Source: Gynuella sunshinyii YC6258
GTDB lineage: Bacteria; Pseudomonadota; Gammaproteobacteria; Pseudomonadales; Natronospirillaceae
NCBI RefSeq assembly: GCF_000940805.1
Contig: NZ_CP007142.1
Span: forward strand, 3,324,593 to 3,388,592
Length of the DNA: 64,000 nucleotides
Direction: 5' to 3'
The notes under the pieces: model-generated
What the model was told of the DNA's origin: nothing
What the model saw: the letters and a program-made list of their open reading frames with translations, nothing else
Databases searched by the model: none
Position numbers and translations under genes: made by a program
In this document: positions 1 through 8,464 of the stretch, in pieces
Layout of the letters: each line of letters begins with the position of its first letter
Position numbering within the stretch: the stretch's first letter is position 1

Positions 1-578
<578 letters not shown>

Positions 579-755
579 TTAAACGAAACTGGATAGAAAA
601 ATGCTGCACAGGGTACAGTGAGGGACGGATTTTAGCGGAGTTATGGCTGCTCTGAAACAGCTCCACCGCAGTTTTGTCATAACACTGAAAAATGCTGCAA
701 AATTTAGAACCTGAGCTATAGTCATATTACAGACAATAGTTGATGTGATTGAGAG

Positions 756-1085
756 ATGTCGGAAAAAACCACCAAGACCAAGTGGACAGAGAACGAGTTG
801 TCTCTGGCTGAAATTTCCCCGGTGTTGGACTTTACCCTTGCGGATGCCCTTATGAGTGATGTCATGCGAACAGGAGAGGCACAAAAAGAGCTGGACTGGA
901 TGGACCAGATGTATCGTCTGCGGGATCACTCCGGGCTTTTTCATGCCGGAGAACTGGCTCCGGCGGCGATATTATATTGTGAAATATGTGGTGAGCCGCA
1001 CCCCATCTTTGTTGCTCAAAAACTACGGCCGTGCTCTAGCTGTGGCCACACTATCTTCCTGTACCAGGACAACCAGAAACACTAG
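756..1085 (+). CDS. YbeL-like zinc-ribbon protein (DUF1451 type)
   Basis: Small cytoplasmic protein of unknown function. The 109 residues are shorter than E. coli YbeL (about 160) because most of the N-terminal helical part is missing, but the diagnostic C-terminal half is present: SGLFHAGEL before a four-cysteine zinc ribbon with C75-x2-C78 and C93-x2-C96. It lies between leuS (divergent) and lnt (convergent, ending 9 bases away), the same neighbourhood as the family member in Pseudomonas, which supports the assignment. The start ATG has a purine run immediately before it but no well-spaced Shine-Dalgarno, so the exact start is not certain. Family membership is inferred from the ribbon pattern and context; no biochemical role is proposed. 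Confidence 0.8.
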   Translation: MSEKTTKTKWTENELSLAEISPVLDFTLADALMSDVMRTGEAQKELDWMDQMYRLRDHSGLFHAGELAPAAILYCEICGEPHPIFVAQKLRPCSSCGHTIFLYQDNQKH

Positions 1086-1094
1086 TCGCAGAAT

Positions 1095-2630
1095 TTATAA
1101 CGACTCAGCGGTATGATTGTCCCTGCGTTTGAAAAACCAACCTGACAGAACCTGGAATACCACGACGACCAGCCACAGGCTGATAATCCAGGTGTAACCA
1201 AATTTCATGTAGGGTGTCTGCCCCGTCACCGGTTTGAGTTCGTGCGTAAGGGCTGTACGAACATATTTCGGTGCGCTGGTCAGAATTTTGCCATGATGAT
1301 CGACGATGGCACTGATTCCGTCCTGAGTGGCCCGCACCATGGGACGTTGCATTTCCATCGCACGCATACGAACAATCTGCAGATGCTGATAGGGACCGAG
1401 AGAGTCGCCAAACCAGGCATCATTACTGACAATGACCATTAAATTACTGACTTCGGCGGTGTTCATGACCAATCCGGGGTAGGTAATTTCAGAGCAAATG
1501 ATTTGCCCGAGCTGTAAAGCACCCATTTTAAGAGTCGCTGTCTTGTTATGTCCTGGTGTTAGCGAAGACATGGGGATATCCAGAATTCTCAGCACGCCGC
1601 GCAGTGCGTGCGAAAAGGGAATATATTCTCCGAAAGGCACCAGCTTGGTCTTGTTGTATTGACCACTGGCCAGTCCCAGTCCTACAACACTGTTATAAAA
1701 GACTGGCTCGTCGTTATTTATGTCGTCGGCAATCAGCCCGGCGATAATTCCGGTTTGGCTGGATGTACCAAGTTGATCAAGTTCGGCGAGCATATCACCT
1801 GCCTGGGATAGCAGACGGGTAATTGCCGACTCCGGCCAGACAATCAGGTCTGCATCGAGATGTTTTTCTGTCATCTCCCAATACGTCCGATAGTTGTAGT
1901 TCTGCTGATCGCTGTTCCATTTAGTGCGTTGATCGATATTTCCCTGGAGTGCGACAACCTTGACAGGCTGATCAATGACCTGAACCCAGGTTTTGCCATT
2001 GAGTGCATAGCCTCCTGCCAGAACAGTGATGGTTAGCATGAGTAGAGCGATCAGTTGTTTTTGGTGCTGGTGAACAGTGAGAGCTGCACACCAGATGGCA
2101 AAGGCCGTGGCAAGGCTGGATAGCCCAAAGACGCCAATGACAGGGGCGTAACCTGCCAGCCAGGTATCCGTCATACTGTATCCGGAGTATAGCCAGGGCA
2201 ATCCTGTCAGGAACCACGCGCGCAACCATTCAAAGACGACCCACAGAGCTACAAACAATAACGCATCTTGGTTCACTCGGTGTGCTCTAAGGTGTTTAAA
2301 TGCCCATATCTGGCACCAGAACAAAAACGCCAGCGCCATACAAAAAAGCAACGTCATCAATGCCGCAGCCGGAACCGCTGTGCCTACCGTGCGAATACTT
2401 TCATACACCCAACTGAAGCCAACACCAAAAAAGCCAAAGCCGTAAAGCCATCCACTCCAGGGACTGAAAGACGGGTTTCTAAGAACCAGGAAGCCCAGCC
2501 ATGCCTGACTTAATAACCCGAGCGGCCATAACTGAAGAGGTGCCATAGATAATGGAAACAGGGCTCCAGCCACCAATGCCGATGTATTGATAAACCAAGC
2601 CTGATCCAACCAGGACTTAACTGAACTCAT
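1095..2630 (-). CDS. lnt: Apolipoprotein N-acyltransferase
   Basis: Integral inner-membrane enzyme performing the last step of lipoprotein maturation: it moves an acyl chain from a phospholipid to the amino group of the N-terminal diacylglyceryl cysteine. The 511 residues match the usual length. About seven hydrophobic segments fill residues 15-205 and the C-terminus (around 480-500), bracketing a nitrilase-like periplasmic domain (about 220-470). The catalytic triad is visible: Glu267 in VWPESAI, Lys327 in NKTKLVPFGE and Cys379 in GQIICSEITYP. In related bacteria the gene sits with corC/ybeX and near leuS; here leuS and the YbeL-like gene are next to it but corC is not in the window. Confidence 0.96.
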   Translation of the reverse strand: MSSVKSWLDQAWFINTSALVAGALFPLSMAPLQLWPLGLLSQAWLGFLVLRNPSFSPWSGWLYGFGFFGVGFSWVYESIRTVGTAVPAAALMTLLFCMALAFLFWCQIWAFKHLRAHRVNQDALLFVALWVVFEWLRAWFLTGLPWLYSGYSMTDTWLAGYAPVIGVFGLSSLATAFAIWCAALTVHQHQKQLIALLMLTITVLAGGYALNGKTWVQVIDQPVKVVALQGNIDQRTKWNSDQQNYNYRTYWEMTEKHLDADLIVWPESAITRLLSQAGDMLAELDQLGTSSQTGIIAGLIADDINNDEPVFYNSVVGLGLASGQYNKTKLVPFGEYIPFSHALRGVLRILDIPMSSLTPGHNKTATLKMGALQLGQIICSEITYPGLVMNTAEVSNLMVIVSNDAWFGDSLGPYQHLQIVRMRAMEMQRPMVRATQDGISAIVDHHGKILTSAPKYVRTALTHELKPVTGQTPYMKFGYTWIISLWLVVVVFQVLSGWFFKRRDNHTAESL

Positions 2631-2771
2631 AATTGATACAACTCAATAATCTGTGCAAAGTCTTTATTCTCGATTGATGTGTGCCCAAGAATCAATCAGA
2701 ACGCCCAAAAATAAATCACAGTGTTGCTATTTTGATCGCCATCTGGCCCATAGAATCTGGTCTGTGAGGGG

Positions 2772-2800
2772 TTGGCATTTGTTTTGCTAGTACTTATGAA
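2772..2800 (+). promoter_or_regulatory. Candidate sigma-70 promoter for a short RNA
   Basis: TTGGCA at 2772-2777 and TATGAA at 2795-2800 are separated by 17 bases, close to the housekeeping consensus (5/6 and 4/6). A transcript would begin near 2807 and run into the terminator at 2861-2886. Only motif matching supports this. Confidence 0.35.
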
Positions 2801-2806
2801 AGTTTT

Positions 2807-2886
2807 AAGTCTCCAGGTAGAAGCTAAATCTGCTGCGGGTTTTGCTTGTGCTGTGTCTGCGGCCTCAATATTGAGGCCTTTTTTTT
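2807..2886 (+). ncRNA. Candidate short non-coding RNA, about 80 nt
   Basis: The 316-base gap between lnt (leftward) and the acyltransferase (rightward) contains a promoter-like element and, 60 bases later, a strong intrinsic terminator on the plus strand. No upstream plus-strand gene needs that terminator, since lnt is transcribed away from it. The interval would give an RNA of about 80 nt. A 46-codon reading frame (ATG at 2796) crosses it but overlaps the -10 box and has no Shine-Dalgarno, so an RNA is more likely than a peptide. No known RNA family was recognised. Confidence 0.35.
2861..2886 (+). terminator. Intrinsic terminator with no obvious upstream gene
   Basis: A perfect 18-base palindrome, GGCCTCAATATTGAGGCC (2861-2878), is followed by eight T residues. 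The T tract exists only on the plus strand, so it ends rightward transcription coming from the lnt upstream region. Confidence 0.75.
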
Positions 2887-2946
2887 GGATTTGCTGTTTA
2901 TCCCCAAGTCGAGGCAAAATGCGCGCCTTCACCTAGAGGGGTATTA

Positions 2947-4113
2947 ATGAATAAATTTGACTCAATCCGACCATATTGTGATGCAGACCTGCAAGAAGTC
3001 TTAGCCAAGTTTAAGCACAATCCTGAGCTGATTGATATTATTGTGACTTATCGCTTCGCCCATTGGCATCGGCTGGCCCGTCCCTTTTTGAAAATTCTGA
3101 CCCGTTGGGTCATCAGTCATCATCTTTCCAAAGTTAAAACGGTTCGCGAGTTTCAGCTGTTGATTGAGCCCTATATGCAGCAAATGATCGATACTACCAC
3201 TTCGAAGTTTACAACTTCCGGATTGGATGGCATCGACCTGAGTAAACCGTGTTTGTTTATCAGTAACCATCGTGATATTGCCATGGATCCGGCCTTTGTG
3301 AACTGGGCGCTGCACACCAGTGGCAAAGATACTGTCAGAATTGCCATTGGCGATAATTTGCTGACCAAGGATTGGGTATCCGATCTGATGCGCCTGAACA
3401 AAAGTTTCATTGTTAACCGTTCTGCGGAAGGCAAGCGTGAGAAACTGGCGGCCTCTAAACTGCTGAGTGAGTACATTTATTTCTCGCTGACCGAAGAAAA
3501 ACAACATATCTGGATCGCTCAAAGAGAGGGGCGGGCAAAGGATGGAAATGATCTGACCAATCCTGCACTGATCTCAATGATTGCTCTGAATAAACCCAAG
3601 GACCAATCATTTTCAGACTATATCCGTGAACTGCGCATAGTTCCGGTGGCCATTTCCTATGAATATGACCCTTGTGATCAAACCAAGGCTATGGAGCTTC
3701 ATCAGAAAGAGTCTTCCGGAACTTATGAAAAACAGGATCATGAAGATATCATGAGCATTTCCAGGGGCATTGTTGGTTACAAGGGCAGGGTGCATCTGAA
3801 CTTCGGGCAGCCTATTACCCAGGACTTTGACAGCGCCAAAGAAGTGGCTGAATATTTGGATCGGGCAATTATCTCGGGCTACCGCTGCTTTGCCACGAAT
3901 GTTCTGGCAGCGCAGAAAACCGGACTGGCTGATGTCGAGACGTTGCTCGCACAATGCACACAGGAAGAGCTGGCCCGTGCACAACGGTATTTCTCTGAGC
4001 GAACGGCTGGTATGGATAGTCAGGTCACGAACAAGTTGTTGGCGATGTATGCAGCTGTTATTGTGAATCAGCAAAATATTCAACGTTTAGGCGGTCAGAC
4101 CAGCGCTTCATGA
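2947..4113 (+). CDS. PlsB/PlsC-type glycerolipid acyltransferase-like protein
   Basis: Predicted acyltransferase of glycerophospholipid synthesis that would act at the inner-membrane face. The 388-residue protein contains the family's catalytic block as NHRDIAMDPA near residues 107-116 (the H-x4-D signature), a second block near residue 158 (SFIVNRS) and a third one, IAQREGRAKDG, near residue 195. It is longer than ordinary PlsC (about 240) and much shorter than PlsB (about 800), resembling the single-domain 1-acyl-glycerol-3-phosphate acyltransferase-like proteins of marine gammaproteobacteria. Acyl donor and acceptor cannot be told from sequence. The next gene starts inside its stop codon (ATGA overlap), so the two are translationally coupled. 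Confidence 0.8.
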   Translation: MNKFDSIRPYCDADLQEVLAKFKHNPELIDIIVTYRFAHWHRLARPFLKILTRWVISHHLSKVKTVREFQLLIEPYMQQMIDTTTSKFTTSGLDGIDLSKPCLFISNHRDIAMDPAFVNWALHTSGKDTVRIAIGDNLLTKDWVSDLMRLNKSFIVNRSAEGKREKLAASKLLSEYIYFSLTEEKQHIWIAQREGRAKDGNDLTNPALISMIALNKPKDQSFSDYIRELRIVPVAISYEYDPCDQTKAMELHQKESSGTYEKQDHEDIMSISRGIVGYKGRVHLNFGQPITQDFDSAKEVAEYLDRAIISGYRCFATNVLAAQKTGLADVETLLAQCTQEELARAQRYFSERTAGMDSQVTNKLLAMYAAVIVNQQNIQRLGGQTSAS

Positions 4114-4484
4114 GACACTTTCGGGGCAATCATCGAAGATACTTTTATCGTCGTTCAGCACTTGCCCGGGGATTGCCACTGGTATGGTTGTTATTGGCTC
4201 TACAGTGGAGCGCACCGCTTTCGATCGCAGATAATGCGTTCATTTACCGGATATGTGGTTTTTCCCAGCTTATTCTGGATAAGGATTCTGATCCCGGATC
4301 AACCACGTTCTGTTCAGCATGTGTGGTGCAATGTGAGGCCGGACATGGCTTTGTATTTCAGCCTGACCAGCCTGTTCAGAGTGTTCTGTCTGATGAACAG
4401 AGCGTTACCCCGATCAGTGTTCAGATCTCTCAGTATTCTCATAGTTATCGGTGGGCTCGGGCTCCTCCAGAACTCCGTGTGTAG
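4110..4484 (+). CDS. DUF2946-like small exported protein
   Basis: A 124-residue protein beginning with a basic stretch and a hydrophobic segment (about residues 20-40, LPLVWLLLALQW), which could be a signal or anchor. A CSAC pair (near residue 68) and a terminal RAPPELR motif resemble DUF2946 proteins, small cysteine-containing proteins often encoded with copper genes. It overlaps the acyltransferase by four bases and is followed 43 bases later by a PCuAC copper chaperone, so a link with periplasmic copper handling is plausible. Function is unknown; the family call rests on a short C-terminal match and on context. A second frame (4162-4488) over the same DNA lacks such features and is treated as a shadow. 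Confidence 0.5.
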   Translation: MRHFRGNHRRYFYRRSALARGLPLVWLLLALQWSAPLSIADNAFIYRICGFSQLILDKDSDPGSTTFCSACVVQCEAGHGFVFQPDQPVQSVLSDEQSVTPISVQISQYSHSYRWARAPPELRV

Positions 4485-4527
4485 TTGATCTATAAAACAT
4501 ATTAAAAAAAACAACTCGGAGTGAATT

Positions 4528-4977
4528 ATGAAATATTTGGTAGGACTGTTTCTTACAATGGTAGTGGGCTTTGCAGTAGCGGGGGGCAATCTGAGTCTGA
4601 TTGATGCCTGGGTGCGGGAAGTTCCCCCGGTGATGCAGAATTCAGCAATATTCTTTACCGTCAAAAATGATAGCGATGAGGACAGAATTATTGTTTCCGC
4701 CTCCACTGAAGTGGCCTCGTTGACTCAGGTTCATGAGCACAAAATGGTGGATGGTTTGATGAAAATGCGCGAGGTTAAAGCAGGTGTGAAGATTCCTGCG
4801 CATTCATCGGTTATGTTCAAGCCAGGTGGCTATCATGTCATGTTAATTAAATTGAGTAAGCCTTTGCCGGTAGGGACTGAAGTCGAACTGACGCTAACAT
4901 TTGATGACGGATCTACATTGGTGCAGAACGTAAGAGTTCGACCGGATAGCCAATTACATACTAACGACAGTAACTGA
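4528..4977 (+). CDS. PCuAC-type periplasmic copper chaperone
   Basis: Periplasmic Cu(I) chaperone that in studied bacteria helps deliver copper to cytochrome c oxidase. The 149 residues start with a signal peptide (MKYLVGLFLTMVVGFAVAGG) followed by a cupredoxin-like domain. The metal-binding pattern is present: HEHKM, then a Met about ten residues on (LMKMREV), then HVM in GGYHVMLIKL, matching the H-M-x10-M-x21-H-x-M scheme. A GGAG Shine-Dalgarno lies 7 bases before the ATG. The upstream DUF2946-like gene and this one probably form a copper unit; the next gene (yciH) is 16 bases downstream and may be cotranscribed. Confidence 0.92.
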   Translation: MKYLVGLFLTMVVGFAVAGGNLSLIDAWVREVPPVMQNSAIFFTVKNDSDEDRIIVSASTEVASLTQVHEHKMVDGLMKMREVKAGVKIPAHSSVMFKPGGYHVMLIKLSKPLPVGTEVELTLTFDDGSTLVQNVRVRPDSQLHTNDSN

Positions 4978-4993
4978 TTTTATAAGGTTATTT

Positions 4994-5374
4994 ATGTCCA
5001 AACGTTCCTCTAAGTCGCATGGATTTTCGTCCTTGGGCGGTCTTGTCTTCAGCACGGAAAAAGGCCGGATGTGTCCGGTTTGTGAGCATGCTCTCGACCA
5101 ATGTATCTGCGGTACTGAAGATGAGATTCTGGGTTCTGGGAATGTGCGGATATGGTTAGAGACCAAAGGGCGTAATGGCAAGGGGGTGACGGTTGTCAAG
5201 GAGCTCCCCTTAACTCATTCTGAACTTGAGAAGCTTGCCAAAGAACTCAAAAAAAGCTGCGGGACCGGAGGCGCGGTTAAAGGAGTTAACATCGAAATTC
5301 AGGGTGATCAAAGGCAAAAACTGTTGGCTGAGCTGACCAAGCGAGGGTTTTCAGTAAAGCTGGCGGGAGGATGA
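4994..5374 (+). CDS. yciH: SUI1/eIF1-like translation factor YciH
   Basis: Bacterial homologue of eukaryotic initiation factor eIF1; in E. coli YciH can influence start-site selection and represses translation under stress. The 126 residues consist of an N-terminal region with a CPVCEHALDQCIC cysteine cluster (residues 29-41, a likely metal site) and a C-terminal SUI1 domain (about 50-126) containing the GRNGKGVTVV and CGTGGAVKG signatures. An AAGG stretch precedes the ATG. It follows the copper chaperone by 16 bases and converges with the next gene. Confidence 0.92.
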   Translation: MSKRSSKSHGFSSLGGLVFSTEKGRMCPVCEHALDQCICGTEDEILGSGNVRIWLETKGRNGKGVTVVKELPLTHSELEKLAKELKKSCGTGGAVKGVNIEIQGDQRQKLLAELTKRGFSVKLAGG

Positions 5375-5379
5375 CTGCG

Positions 5380-5682
5380 TCAGGTTCTGATCATCCGGAT
5401 TTCGTGGTTATTGTTATCCGGACAATTTATAGCCATATCAAGCAGTTGAGTAACAGATGACTGACTAAAGCTCATCACACAAGGCTTGTGTGCCGGGTCA
5501 TGGGAAGAGGGTTGTTGCATTATCATTGCATCTACCATGTTTTCCCATGATCTGGCATCTGCACCCGCTATCAATAACAGAGCAAATCCTTCCTGCATCA
5601 GTTTTACGAGTAAAGGCTTATCGGGAGATGAGTACTCATGAGTGGTCAATAGAATGATCTTCTGATTTCTGCCCATCTCCAT
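5380..5682 (-). CDS. Small conserved-looking protein, possibly DUF7684 family
   Basis: A 100-residue soluble protein without signal peptide. A hydrophobic beta segment followed by GADARSWENMVD and a later CVMSFSQ / HEIRMIRT pattern resembles, from memory, the DUF7684 proteins of pseudomonads (a sandwich with a Trp-Asp motif and a conserved end). It ends 5 bases from the end of yciH and its stop and codon use look like those of a real gene. No function is known. The family match is weak and was not tested by a search. Confidence 0.55.
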   Translation of the reverse strand: MEMGRNQKIILLTTHEYSSPDKPLLVKLMQEGFALLLIAGADARSWENMVDAMIMQQPSSHDPAHKPCVMSFSQSSVTQLLDMAINCPDNNNHEIRMIRT

Positions 5683-5769
5683 CTTACCTCTGCAAATCGG
5701 AATGAACTGAAAGTATGGCTGAATTAAGTTAGGCCTTTGGGCATGAATAATGACTGAATCCGGGTAAGG

Positions 5770-5854
5770 TGATTGCTCCGCTTGAACTGGTAGGCGTTAT
5801 GACTGGTGCCTGGTTCACCAAAATAACAACTGCGCTGGAGGTGTTGAGCAATCA
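5770..5854. repeat. Spaced inverted repeat upstream of the glycosyltransferase
   Basis: TGATTGCTC (5770-5778) and GAGCAATCA (5846-5854) are perfect 9-base complements separated by 67 bases, with smaller stems (AGGC/GCCT and GGTG/CACC) between them. This could fold the leader of the gene at 5890 or be chance; no known riboswitch was recognised. Confidence 0.25.
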
Positions 5855-5889
5855 GATTTAAAGTGAGTGGTGTCTAAATGGAGTTGCTC

Positions 5890-6873
5890 ATGAGTAAATT
5901 AGTTCTGAAAGTTATCCGCCTTAATATTGTGATTATTGCCAGCAATCAGTCTTCAGGAGTTTATCGGCTTTTAAAGACAATTGCCGGTCTGGTTCGGCCG
6001 GAGCAGATGAAACTGGGTATTACTGTGGTGGATGACGGGTCTGAAAATACAGAACGGGACCGTTTGGCTGTGTTAAAAAGCAAAGGTGTGGAAATACTTC
6101 GCAACGAACATCCCCGAGGGTGGGTATTTTCAGTCAACCGGGCAATTGGCAACAGCAACGCCGACTGGTGTTGGATTATTGCTGCTGACACCGTTGTGGA
6201 TGACAAAAACTCATTAAAATATATTGATGCGATGACGCGACAGGGACCAGCATTGATATTAGGGCATTGTCGTTATCGGGATGAGTCTCCGCTAGCCCAG
6301 GTTCTTAATTTGAAAGTCAGCCGTGCAGATAAATTATCGCCAGATGCTGCAGCCACCCCTGACTGCTTCGTAATAAATCGTGAGGCAGTGATGAGTTTTT
6401 CCGGGTTTCGTTCAGAGTTTTCCTTACCTGAACTGGCGATGACAGGAATGATGGAAGAGCTCAATCAGAAGTGGCGATCTGGAAAAATTGCAGTTTCCAG
6501 CGGGTTGTCGGTTTCCCGTGTGCAGGCACCCGAATTGGGGTGTTGGTTGGAGGCATGTGAGAAGTTTGGCCGAATTGCCAGCGATTCTCTGATGCCAGAA
6601 TATCCGCTGTATTATATGCGCCGCCGTTTTCATTGGCTGGATCAGCAATATTCTGATCGTTTCTGGTTGTCTCCCTGGAAAGCCATGCTGCAGTTTGGAT
6701 ATCACCGTAAGGAATGGTTTATCAAATTGACTCAATACCCAAAAATGCCTTTATTTGGGCAATGGCTCATTCTCAAAATATTGTGGGCACTTGCGTTCTC
6801 CGCCGGAACCCGGGGAGTAGCGAGTGTGGCATCTGCAGCTGATGCCAAGCAACGAATTAAAACCAGTTCTTAA
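5890..6873 (+). CDS. Family 2 (GT-A) glycosyltransferase
   Basis: Predicted nucleotide-sugar-dependent glycosyltransferase. The N-terminal 110 residues show the GT-A fold: a NIVIIASNQSSGVYR opening, VVDDGSE and an AADTVVDD acidic motif that would bind the metal and nucleotide. The C-terminal part has a hydrophobic stretch near the end (about residues 290-315) that may sit on the membrane. I chose the ATG at 5890 because GGAG at 5880-5883 is six bases upstream; an in-frame ATG at 5878 lacks such a site. It is a solitary gene between a small unknown protein and trmJ (convergent, 13 bases away), so acceptor and pathway are unknown. Confidence 0.8.
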   Translation: MSKLVLKVIRLNIVIIASNQSSGVYRLLKTIAGLVRPEQMKLGITVVDDGSENTERDRLAVLKSKGVEILRNEHPRGWVFSVNRAIGNSNADWCWIIAADTVVDDKNSLKYIDAMTRQGPALILGHCRYRDESPLAQVLNLKVSRADKLSPDAAATPDCFVINREAVMSFSGFRSEFSLPELAMTGMMEELNQKWRSGKIAVSSGLSVSRVQAPELGCWLEACEKFGRIASDSLMPEYPLYYMRRRFHWLDQQYSDRFWLSPWKAMLQFGYHRKEWFIKLTQYPKMPLFGQWLILKILWALAFSAGTRGVASVASAADAKQRIKTSS

Positions 6874-6886
6874 GCCATTGATTGAC

Positions 6887-7603
6887 TTAATCTGTTAATC
6901 GGCTCTGGATATTTCGTAATACACCACGCAATAGACTGATTTCATGTTTCTCAAGTCTGGCCCGACGAAACAGGCGTCGAAAACGCTCCATGGTATTTCC
7001 CGGATGGTTTTTTCGAATCACTTCCAGTTGTAGAAGCACCTGTTCCAGGTGATCGTAAAAGTGTTCAATTTCACGATGCAGCGGGTATTCGGCTTCTTCA
7101 TAGGAGGTGTGTCTGACCTCTCTGGAGTGCTGGAACAGTTCATAACTTAAGATTTGTATTGCCTGGGCAATGTTGAGTACTGGATATTCCGGATTGGCAG
7201 GGATATTAACCTGAAAATGGCATTGTTGAATTTCATCATTATGCAGTCCCATTCTTTCCCGTCCAAAGACCAATGCAACCGGATATTTCCTTGTTTCTGA
7301 AATCATCTGGCTGGCACATTGCCCCGGCAGCAGTGAAGGCAGATTGAAAGATCGTTCACGGGCGCTGGTGCCAACGACCATTCCACAATCCTCAATAGCA
7401 TCGGCCAGGGATGAGACGATTTGCGCCGACTCCAGGATATCTTCAGCATTAGCCGCCATCGCCGTTGCCTGTTCGCTCGGGAAATCGACTGGATTGACCA
7501 GCCACAGATTTTTCAGTCCCATGTTTTTCATGGCTCTGGCGGCAGAACCAATGTTTCCTGGGTGATACGTTTGAACAAGAACGATACGGATGTTATCTAG
7601 CAT
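6887..7603 (-). CDS. trmJ: tRNA (cytidine/uridine-2'-O)-methyltransferase TrmJ
   Basis: SPOUT-class enzyme that 2'-O-methylates position 32 of several tRNAs using S-adenosylmethionine. The 238 residues show the family's N-terminal IVLVQTYHPGNIGSAARAM segment (with the catalytic Arg), GTSARER around residue 80 and the knotted SAM site LVFGRERMGLHNDE followed by PVLNIAQAIQI. The C-terminus is the usual helical extension. The reading frame extends to a TTG at 7624, but the ATG at 7603 gives the family's normal N-terminus. Confidence 0.95.
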   Translation of the reverse strand: MLDNIRIVLVQTYHPGNIGSAARAMKNMGLKNLWLVNPVDFPSEQATAMAANAEDILESAQIVSSLADAIEDCGMVVGTSARERSFNLPSLLPGQCASQMISETRKYPVALVFGRERMGLHNDEIQQCHFQVNIPANPEYPVLNIAQAIQILSYELFQHSREVRHTSYEEAEYPLHREIEHFYDHLEQVLLQLEVIRKNHPGNTMERFRRLFRRARLEKHEISLLRGVLRNIQSRLTD

Positions 7604-7684
7604 GAAAAAAAGCGGGGTTACCAAAACGGACGCGAAGTGTAATGTAAACAGGCGAGGTGTCCAACCCGCCTGTCTGGAATGTCT

Positions 7685-8299
7685 TCAGCTGCTGGCGAAT
7701 ACCGGGCCAATGCCAAGGGCCCAGATAATGACAGTCAGCGCTAATATGCCGACAAGCATGACCAGTCCTACTGTTACAACCGAACTCGCAAACAAAAAGC
7801 CGCGTTCAGGGGGAATTTTCATCAAGATTGGAAGTCCTTCGTACAATAGAAACACTGTGTAGGCAACCGCAGCCATGGCTACCAGCATGTTGACCCATAA
7901 AACCGGAAATAGTGCGATCAACCCGACCATAAACAATGGCGTTGAGGTGTAACTGGCTAATGCTAACCCCCGGGGAGTGTGATCATCCTGCTCGCTCTGA
8001 TAGGTGATGGACAGAAAATCTATGAACTTACCTAAAATGAAGACTCCGGCGATCATGGCAAAGTAAAACAAAATACAGAGTTGCAATGCACTTTCTGATG
8101 TCAGTCGATAGATTGTGTCATCCTTTCCAATCGTCCAGCCGATGTGGGTGGCTCCCAAATATCCGCAAACTGCGGGAATGGTCGCCAAAATGATGGTGTG
8201 GGCAAGATAATGACGGGAAAGAGTGTTGGGCTCGGAGCGGATAGACTCCCATTCTTGGTCAGGATGGGAAAACAGCCCCCATAGATGGTTCAAAATCAT
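7685..8299 (-). CDS. Yip1-domain inner-membrane protein
   Basis: A 204-residue membrane protein with about five transmembrane segments (roughly residues 30-50, 70-95, 120-145, 150-170, 175-200). The start, MILNHLWGLFSHPDQEWESI, is characteristic of bacterial Yip1-family proteins, which begin with a short amphipathic segment ending in a W-x-x-I/L motif before the membrane domain. Members have no settled function in bacteria. It is transcribed away from trmJ's promoter and lies between trmJ and the corB-like gene, all on the minus strand. Confidence 0.75.
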   Translation of the reverse strand: MILNHLWGLFSHPDQEWESIRSEPNTLSRHYLAHTIILATIPAVCGYLGATHIGWTIGKDDTIYRLTSESALQLCILFYFAMIAGVFILGKFIDFLSITYQSEQDDHTPRGLALASYTSTPLFMVGLIALFPVLWVNMLVAMAAVAYTVFLLYEGLPILMKIPPERGFLFASSVVTVGLVMLVGILALTVIIWALGIGPVFASS

Positions 8300-8436
8300 A
8301 GTACCTTCTCCTACATGTTATTTTTTTTGTCTTGTCGACTCTGAGGTCGATCACATCGGAAAAAACTACATTCTGAAAGAGTATAGTAACTGTCTAAAAA
8401 ATGTGCAGCATGTTCTTTTGGGGGACGAGAAGAATT

Positions 8437-8460
8437 CTGCTGCTGTGGTAACAGCAGCAG
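8437..8460 (-). terminator. Perfect hairpin after the corB-like gene
   Basis: CTGCTGCTGT and ACAGCAGCAG form a perfect 10-base stem with a four-base loop, just beyond the stop of the minus-strand corB-like gene. There is no T tract on either strand, so it may be a weak terminator or an RNA-stabilising end. Confidence 0.4.
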
Positions 8461-8464
8461 GTGA

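Noticed and set aside
2696..2932. 78-codon minus-strand frame in the lnt/acyltransferase gap
   Set aside because: Covers a promoter-like element and terminator, has no family features or good ribosome site.
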